Assembly: GCF_900110555.1 (NCBI RefSeq)
Contig: NZ_FOEE01000006.1
Coordinates: 222,227-286,226, forward strand
Direction of reading: 5' to 3'
DNA: 64,000 bases
Origin: Trujillonella endophytica
GTDB taxonomy: Bacteria > Actinomycetota > Actinomycetes > Mycobacteriales > Geodermatophilaceae
Shown here: positions 59,800 through 64,000 of the stretch, piece after piece
Numbering within the stretch: position 1 is the first letter of the stretch
Layout of the letters: every line of letters starts with the position of its first letter
The notes under the pieces: model-generated
Told to the model about the DNA's origin: nothing
The model's database searches: none
The model's input: only the letters and a program-made list of their open reading frames with translations
Position numbers and translations under genes: made by a program

Positions 59800-60411
59800 G
59801 CCGCCGTCCGGGCCCGCCCCGGGCAGCCATGTGCAGCTGAGCTCCTCCTGCGCGGGCGCCGGATCGGCGACGACGCCCGGCGCGGCGGCCACCGCCCGGC
59901 GCAGCGCGGCGATCTCCACCCGCCCGGCGTAGCGCTGCCCGCCGACGAACAGGGTCGGCGTACCCGCGACGCCCATCGCCAGGCCGGCGGCGAAGTCGGC
60001 CTCCACCTTGTCCCCGAAGGGCTGGGCGGCCGCTCCCACCACCCGGTCGCCGTCGAGCCCGAGCGCCTCGGCGTACCCGTGCAGCGCGGCGTCGCTCAGC
60101 CGGTCCTGCCGGGCGAAGAGCGCGTCGTGCATCGGCCAGAAGGCGCCCTGCTCGCCGGCCGCCTCGGCGGCGAGTGCCGCGGTGAGGGCGTAGGCGTGGC
60201 GGTCGGCCAGGGGGAAGTTGCGGAACACCAGCCGCACCCGGCCACCGGACTCCTCGACCAGTCGCCGCAGCACCGGCGCCGCCGCGGCGCAGTAGGGGCA
60301 CTCGTAGTCGCCGTACTCGAGCACGGTGACCGGTGCCGCCGGATCCCCCAGCACGTGCTCGGCGTGGACCCGGGGCTGCCGCCGGGCCCGGCGCTCGGTC
60401 GGCGCGGTCAC
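59539..60411 (-). CDS. DsbA-family thioredoxin-fold protein with long antisense-encoded tail
   Basis: The protein has 290 residues. The thioredoxin-like domain (about 20-185) has the active site C38-P-Y-C41 in YGDYECPYCAAA and the cis-Pro loop GTPTLFVGG. Segments VRLVFRNFPLADRHAYAL and EQGAFWPMHDALFARQDRLS match actinobacterial DsbA-like proteins that are usually about 180-200 residues. No stop follows the domain, so the frame runs another ~100 low-complexity residues, 86 of them antisense to nhaA. No signal peptide is seen, so it is probably cytosolic. It overlaps the GNAT gene by 4 nt. Confidence 0.85.
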   Translation of the reverse strand: MTAPTERRARRQPRVHAEHVLGDPAAPVTVLEYGDYECPYCAAAAPVLRRLVEESGGRVRLVFRNFPLADRHAYALTAALAAEAAGEQGAFWPMHDALFARQDRLSDAALHGYAEALGLDGDRVVGAAAQPFGDKVEADFAAGLAMGVAGTPTLFVGGQRYAGRVEIAALRRAVAAAPGVVADPAPAQEELSCTWLPGAGPDGGSGGDAGLQPGARRQRRWPLRLGRAQREAVAEEPQQRDAQDGGGQRAAEDADHGLLAQGRGVAEGEIGDEQRDGEADAGQRRAGSQV

Positions 60412-60698
60412 GCGCTCGCGCCCTCGACCAGGTCGCCGTACTCGGGGTGCTTGCCGATCCAGCCCCGCACGAACGAGCACTGGGCGACGACGCGCTCGCC
60501 GCGGCTGCGGACGTCGTCCAGGGCGCCACGGACGAGCTTTCCGCCCACGCCCGTCCCCTCGGAGCCGGGGTCGATCTCGGTGTGGGTGAACACGACGTTC
60601 CCGCCCTCGCGGCGGTAGGCGGCGTGGCCGAGCACGCGCTCGCCGTCGCGGATCTCGTAGCGGGAGGACTCGGGGACGTCCTGCACGGTGGGCTCCAT
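60408..60698 (-). CDS. small GNAT-like N-acetyltransferase (YjdJ/NATD1 type)
   Basis: This 96-residue protein is of the minimal GNAT family: SSRYEIRDGERVLGHAAYRREG, VVFTHTEIDPGSEGTGVGGKLVRGAL with the acetyl-CoA loop, and VVAQCSFVRGWIGKHPEYGDLV at the end, the signature of YjdJ/NATD1 proteins. The function is unknown. The ATG at 60698 begins just before the conserved part; an in-frame upstream ATG at 60743 adds 15 residues. It is translationally coupled to the DsbA-like gene. Confidence 0.88.
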   Translation of the reverse strand: MEPTVQDVPESSRYEIRDGERVLGHAAYRREGGNVVFTHTEIDPGSEGTGVGGKLVRGALDDVRSRGERVVAQCSFVRGWIGKHPEYGDLVEGASA

Positions 60699-60744
60699 GC
60701 CCGGCCACAACGTCGGGCGACGACACCGCTGTTCCCCGGACACG

Positions 60745-60780
60745 ACGAAGGCCCGGTCACCGTGATGACCGGGCCTTCGT
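60745..60780 (-). terminator. terminator after initiator tRNA
   Basis: Perfect 15-bp arms (ACGAAGGCCCGGTCA and its complement) enclose a 6-nt loop, 5 nt beyond the 3' end of the minus-strand tRNA. It should end the tRNA transcript. Confidence 0.85.
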
Positions 60781-60785
60781 GCCAG

Positions 60786-60859
60786 TAGCGGGGACAGGAT
60801 TCGAACCTGTGACCTCTGGGTTATGAGCCCAGCGAGCTACCGAGCTGCTCCACCCCGCG
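60786..60859 (-). tRNA. initiator tRNA-Met (CAT)
   Basis: The 74-nt cloverleaf has anticodon CAT. Initiator hallmarks are visible: the first base pair is unpaired (C1 against T72), and the anticodon stem ends in three G:C pairs (CTGGG...CCCAG). The acceptor is CGCGGGG/CCCCGCT, the T arm ACAGG-TTCGAAT-CCTGT and the discriminator A. CCA is not encoded. A TACAGT box at 60876-60871 on the minus strand is a suitable -10, and a strong terminator follows. Confidence 0.96.
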
Positions 60860-60956
60860 TCGCATTTCCTACTGTACACACCCGCGGCGGAGGCCCCCGC
60901 GGGGGGCCGAGCGCGCCTCCCTCCGGGTGACCGTGCAGCCACTTAGAGTCGCCGAC

Positions 60957-61307
60957 GTGGGTGCGGAGTCGACGGTGACCTGGCTGGGCCGCCCCAAGCC
61001 GGTCGAGGTGCACCACCGCGACCGCTGGCACATCGGCGCCCTGCTGGGCTGGCGGCACGACGCCGACGGGACATGCCGGCTCCGGGTGACCGCGCTGGTC
61101 GACGGCTACAAGCGGACGGCGTGGGTCGAGCTGGACACCGTCCGCCTGCCCCTGCCACCGGCCCGGCCCACCGGCGACGCCCGCACGCAGCGGCTGCCGC
61201 GGCACGGCGACCGCACTGTGCGCACGCCCCCGCCGTCCCTCCCCCGGCCGCGGTCGTGGGCCCGGCCCGGGCAGGCCGTCGAGCCCCTGCGCCCCGCGCC
61301 GGCCTGA
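60957..61307 (+). CDS. small conserved hypothetical protein
   Basis: This 116-residue protein has a compact beta-rich first 70 residues (TVTWLGRPKPVEVHHRDRW, LLGWRHDADGTCRLRVTAL, TAWVELDTVRLP). The rest is Pro/Arg-rich. The GTG at 60957 is 7 nt after TAGAGT (60944-60949), the leaderless pattern, and is preferred over a GTG at 60927. The family is not recognised. It diverges from the initiator tRNA gene. Confidence 0.65.
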   Translation: MGAESTVTWLGRPKPVEVHHRDRWHIGALLGWRHDADGTCRLRVTALVDGYKRTAWVELDTVRLPLPPARPTGDARTQRLPRHGDRTVRTPPPSLPRPRSWARPGQAVEPLRPAPA

Positions 61308-61325
61308 GCCGACCCGCAGGAACGG

Positions 61326-61371
61326 CCGGCGCACCCCGCCCACGACCGGCGCACCCCGCCCACGACCGGCG
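61326..61371. repeat. short 20-bp tandem duplication
   Basis: GCACCCCGCCCACGACCGGC occurs twice in a row (61331-61350, 61351-61370), preceded by a partial copy. It lies between the convergent hypothetical gene and the glycosyltransferase stop. No stable hairpin is evident. Confidence 0.7.
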
Positions 61372-63348
61372 CTACAGCAGCGCGGCTGACGCCCCGGCGA
61401 GCTCTCTCACCCGCTCCTGGCTGCCGGTGCCCAGCCTGAGCGCAACCGCGACCTGCTCCCTGGTCGCCATGCCCTGCTCGACGGCGAGGCTGCCGAGGGG
61501 GGTCCACGCGCCGTCGCTCGTGGCCTGCAGGTCCAGCAGTTGCTGGAGCTGACCGACGGTGAGCACGCCCTGCGCGACCAGGATCTGCCCGATGCGTCGG
61601 GCACCGATCACCGGCCGGACCCGCGGGAGCATGGCGGGCACGGTCGCGGTCAGCCACATCACGCCGACGTGCACCAGCGGCGCGAGGCAGCAGACCAGGG
61701 TCACGGTGGCCCAGACGTACAGCGTGGCGTAGTCGTGGTCCTGGAGCAGCCCGGCCGCGATGGAGAACAGGGCGACCGCTGCCCAGAGCAGGTGCGGCCG
61801 GAAGGTCCGCCACGTGTCCCCCGTCGCGGCACTCCCCTTGGCGGTGACGACGTAGACCAGCGGCCGCCCGGCGAGCTGCGCGACGGCGGCCGCCACGTAG
61901 ACGGGAGCGGTCAGCAGGTCCAGCGCCATACCGGCCAGCCCCCAGGAGCGGCGCTCGTGCTCGACGAGGTTGTAGCGGCGCATGGCGAAGGTGAAGGCCA
62001 GGCCGAGCACCATGTTGGCGCTGAACAGAACACCCCACTGCAGCAGCGGCAGGTCGGAGATCGAGACGCCGCCCACCAGGTACAGCGCCGTGAGCGCGAT
62101 GCCGCCGACCCACGCGATCGACGTCGTCGGGTAGTGCGTCTGCAGGGCGAAGAACGACAGCCGCTGCGCCGGGGACCGCATCTGCCCGAACATCGTCGGC
62201 GAGTGCTGCCGGGCGATCTGCCAGATGCCGTAGGCCCAGCGCTTCTGCTGGCTGAAGAAGTCCGAATAGGTGGCCGGGCCCTCGCCGACGGCGATGATGT
62301 CGGGGGTGTAGACGCCCTTCCAATTGCCTCCCGTGGCGGCGTTCACACCGGTGTACAGGGCCATCGAGGTCAGATGGTCCTCGATGATGCAGTCCTGGTA
62401 GCCACCGATCTGGGCGAAGGCAGCCGGGCGGTACAGGTGGTTGGTGCCGATCAGCAGCGGCGCCTCGTGGCCGTTTCCGCCGCGCTGGATGACACCGTGG
62501 AAGAGGTAGGCAAGTTCGGCCGCTCCCCGGGCGACGAACGACTCCTCGAGGTTGCCGTACACCTGGGGCGCGACCACGAAGGCCACGTCCTCGTCGGAGA
62601 AGTAGCCCAGAGTCCGCTCGAGGAAGTTGGGGAACGGCACGTGGTCGGGGTCCATCTGGGCGACGACGTCGTACCGGTGCTCGTTGACCGCACGCCAGCT
62701 GTTGTGGTTGCCGTGCTTGGTCCGGGCCCGGTACGGCCCCCGGGGCTGGTTCCATTCCGGGTGTCCCTTGCGGCTGAAGTGCTTGACACCCATCTCCTCG
62801 CACCGGCGCCGGACCTCGGGATCGTCGCCCTCGTCGAGCAGCCACACGTCGAGCGGCCCGTCGTGCCGGATCCGCTTCATCGCCCGCAGCGTCGTCATGA
62901 CCAGCTCGACGGGCTCCTTGCCGGGCACGATCGTGGTCAGCACGGCCACCCGGAGCCCCGTCCGCGGACGCATCGGGATCGGGTCCCGGGCCAGGCCGAC
63001 GTGGAAGGCGATGGTCCAGGTACGCAGACCGGCGATGAGCTGCAGCAGGACCATCAGCACCAGCCCGCCGACGGCGAGGGAGTCGGTCACCGCGTTCCCG
63101 CCGAGCTGCGGCAGGCTCGACGGGAGCAGCAGGTACACGGCGAGGGCCAGGGAGACGACGACGTGGGCGGCGCCGACGCACAGGACCCGGCGTCGTTGTC
63201 CTCGGGTGAGCACGTCGCGGAACTCGACGACCGGCCCCGCGGGCTGCAGCGCCCCGCTGAGGTCGGTGGCCGTGCGGCCGTAGAGGCGCCCGCTCTCCCG
63301 ACGCTCGATGGACACCCCCGGCGACGAGGGTGTGTGCGCAGCGCTCAT
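61372..63348 (-). CDS. cellulose-synthase-like glycosyltransferase with C-terminal MshEN-like domain
   Basis: The protein has 658 residues. Two N-terminal membrane segments (about 55-110) precede a processive GT2 domain with D172 (LDEGDD), the DPD triplet 233-235, ED at 323-324 and QQKRW at 367-371. At least five membrane segments follow (about 395-580). Residues 584-658 hold two successive motifs, RIGQILVAQGVLTVGQLQQLL and LGSLAVEQGMATREQVAVAL. These match the paired LG-x2-LV-x2-G-x-(I/L)-T-x2-QL pattern of MshEN/T2SSE_N domains, which can bind cyclic di-GMP. The product is probably an exported polysaccharide; PilZ is absent. It is monocistronic here. Confidence 0.85.
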   Translation of the reverse strand: MSAAHTPSSPGVSIERRESGRLYGRTATDLSGALQPAGPVVEFRDVLTRGQRRRVLCVGAAHVVVSLALAVYLLLPSSLPQLGGNAVTDSLAVGGLVLMVLLQLIAGLRTWTIAFHVGLARDPIPMRPRTGLRVAVLTTIVPGKEPVELVMTTLRAMKRIRHDGPLDVWLLDEGDDPEVRRRCEEMGVKHFSRKGHPEWNQPRGPYRARTKHGNHNSWRAVNEHRYDVVAQMDPDHVPFPNFLERTLGYFSDEDVAFVVAPQVYGNLEESFVARGAAELAYLFHGVIQRGGNGHEAPLLIGTNHLYRPAAFAQIGGYQDCIIEDHLTSMALYTGVNAATGGNWKGVYTPDIIAVGEGPATYSDFFSQQKRWAYGIWQIARQHSPTMFGQMRSPAQRLSFFALQTHYPTTSIAWVGGIALTALYLVGGVSISDLPLLQWGVLFSANMVLGLAFTFAMRRYNLVEHERRSWGLAGMALDLLTAPVYVAAAVAQLAGRPLVYVVTAKGSAATGDTWRTFRPHLLWAAVALFSIAAGLLQDHDYATLYVWATVTLVCCLAPLVHVGVMWLTATVPAMLPRVRPVIGARRIGQILVAQGVLTVGQLQQLLDLQATSDGAWTPLGSLAVEQGMATREQVAVALRLGTGSQERVRELAGASAALL

Positions 63349-63389
63349 GTCGTTCTCTGTTCCTCGGAGTGGGCCGCGGCAGAGCCGGC

Positions 63390-63405
63390 GGTGGTCATCA
63401 CCACC
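63390..63405. promoter_or_regulatory. palindrome upstream of the glycosyltransferase gene
   Basis: GGTGGT-CATC-ACCACC is a perfect inverted repeat with 6-bp arms, 42 nt upstream of the ATG. It is well placed for a repressor or activator of the glycosyltransferase. The regulator is unknown. Confidence 0.4.
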
Positions 63406-63594
63406 TACGTCGACATCCCCGCCAGGAACTGAGGACCTGCGGGCTCACCGCCCCTCGGACGGGTGAGTCGCGCCGCTCACCGACGCGGACGGCCTCGCGA
63501 TCTCCGGCACGCCGGGCTCATCGCCTCCGGTGGGCCCGTTGCCGCGCAGGGTGACGTCGCCTGGGCGCATCCCCGGGTGGCTCCGGGACACAGC

Positions 63595-63631
63595 ACAGGG
63601 CCCCGGCACTCGTGGAGTGCCGGGGCCCTGT
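63595..63631. terminator. strong hairpin before the IS element
   Basis: Arms of 17 bp (ACAGGGCCCCGGCACTC and complement) enclose a GTG loop, followed by CGTTG. No gene in this window ends at it from the left. It may be a leftover terminator of a gene interrupted by the IS, or may shield the element from outside transcription. Confidence 0.6.
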
Positions 63632-63656
63632 CGTTGTAGCGGGGTGTCCTGGCTCA

Positions 63657-64000
63657 AGACATCCCGGACAGATGTCTCGAGACATACCGGACTGATGTCC
63701 CAGGTCATCCCGGACAGCCGGTCGAGGCTCGGCCATGTCCAAAGCCCGACTGGTCATCACCGCGATCGAGGTCGAGGGCCGGACGGCGGCTGAGGTCATC
63801 GCCGCCTATGGCGTCTCCCGGTCATGGCTCTACGAGCTGCTCAAGCGCTACCGAGCCGAGGGTGAGGCCGCCTTCGCGCCGCGCTCCCGACGGCCCCACA
63901 AGTCACCGCGCGCCACGCCACCGGCGACCATCGAGCTGGTCCTGCAACTACGCAAGCAGCTGCGCGACACCGGACTGGACGCCGGCGCCGACACCATCGG
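63657..64000 (+). mobile_element. IS481-family insertion sequence, left part
   Basis: The element is cut by the window end. Three direct repeats of about 20 bp precede the transposase: AGACATCCCGGACAGATGTC (63657), AGACATACCGGACTGATGTC (63680) and a diverged third (63702), spaced 22-23 nt. Each of the first two contains GACAT...ATGTC inverted arms, as expected for transposase binding sites at an IS end. The outer boundary is not certain; it may reach to about 63640. Confidence 0.7.
63735..64000 (+). CDS. IS481-family transposase, N-terminal part
   Basis: The frame is open from ATG 63735 to the window end (88 codons). It begins MSKARLVITAIEVEGRTAAEV, then a helix-turn-helix (AAYGVSRSWLYELLKRYRAEG) and FAPRSRRPHKSP, the conserved start of IS481-type transposases. 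It continues to LDAGADTIG, just before the region that usually leads into the DDE integrase core. The catalytic domain is outside the window, so intactness cannot be judged. Confidence 0.88.
   Translation, partial: MSKARLVITAIEVEGRTAAEVIAAYGVSRSWLYELLKRYRAEGEAAFAPRSRRPHKSPRATPPATIELVLQLRKQLRDTGLDAGADTI

Larger units (their letters stand above)
63349..63734. other. intergenic region between glycosyltransferase and IS481 transposase
   Basis: This 386-nt stretch has no convincing gene. It holds a short palindrome near the glycosyltransferase start (63390-63405), a perfect 17-bp hairpin (63595-63631), and three direct repeats at the edge of the IS element (63657-63721). The part between 63420 and 63590 shows nothing I can support. 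Confidence 0.6.

Overview
The window is high-GC DNA (third codon positions almost always G or C) from an actinobacterium. Supporting markers are WhiB, a fused multifunctional 2-oxoglutarate enzyme (Kgd), a SigR/RsrA pair, the 24-residue ribosomal protein bL37, a nickel superoxide dismutase with its maturation peptidase, and PdtaS. Repeat types and gene order suggest Geodermatophilaceae (Blastococcus/Geodermatophilus/Modestobacter-like). That family placement is inference, not something the sequence proves.

Layout. 1-2.2 kb: end of a DUF3105 gene, a DUF305 protein, tRNA-Arg(CCG) and a hydrolase. 2.2-7.75 kb: a minus-strand organosulfur operon (TauD-type dioxygenase, lipoprotein/ATPase/permease importer, FMN monooxygenase) preceded by a leaderless Cys-rich leader peptide under a promoter that contains a palindrome. 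7.8-14.5 kb: SDR, a degenerate acyltransferase-like protein, ABC-F ATPase, class III adenylate cyclase, universal stress protein and an ABC-2 exporter whose ATPase appears to start at ATC. 14.6-23.5 kb: kgd, DUF6104, an MFS pump, a membrane hydrolase, malic enzyme, an epimerase and the divergent sodX/sodN pair. 23.6-29.8 kb: a PP2C-type phosphatase, psd-pssA, GNAT, a HAD phosphatase and a lipid kinase.

29.8-45.7 kb is a stress and core-gene region. Its order (whiB1, pdtaS, biotinyl carrier, rsrA-sigR, ybaK, SRAP, aroA, rsgA) follows the arrangement I recall around Rv3219-Rv3228 of M. tuberculosis. It is interrupted by a separate two-component system, a degenerate biotin-carboxylase-like gene, a fused spermidine-synthase-like protein and a semialdehyde dehydrogenase. 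A CRP-type box lies upstream of whiB1 and a good SigR-type promoter upstream of sigR. 45.8-50.8 kb: a GntR-controlled nitrogen operon (allophanate hydrolase, biuret-hydrolase-like protein, permease). 50.8-61.3 kb: hisN, XdhC, the transsulfuration pair cbs-metB, P450, VOC, NhaA, a DsbA-like protein and initiator tRNA-Met. 61.4-64 kb: a cellulose-synthase-like glycosyltransferase carrying a C-terminal MshEN-like repeat pair, then the start of an IS481-family element cut by the window end.

Themes. Several genes carry TANNNT 7-8 nt before the start codon and look leaderless. Two related 24-bp tandem-repeat arrays and a dispersed hairpin repeat occupy gene borders. Sulfur and thiol biology recurs (organosulfur operon, SigR/RsrA, CBS/MetB). 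The items most worth following up are the MshEN-glycosyltransferase fusion, the Cys leader peptide, the pseudo-biotin-carboxylase and the repeat arrays. All family calls come from reading the sequence; no database search was run.
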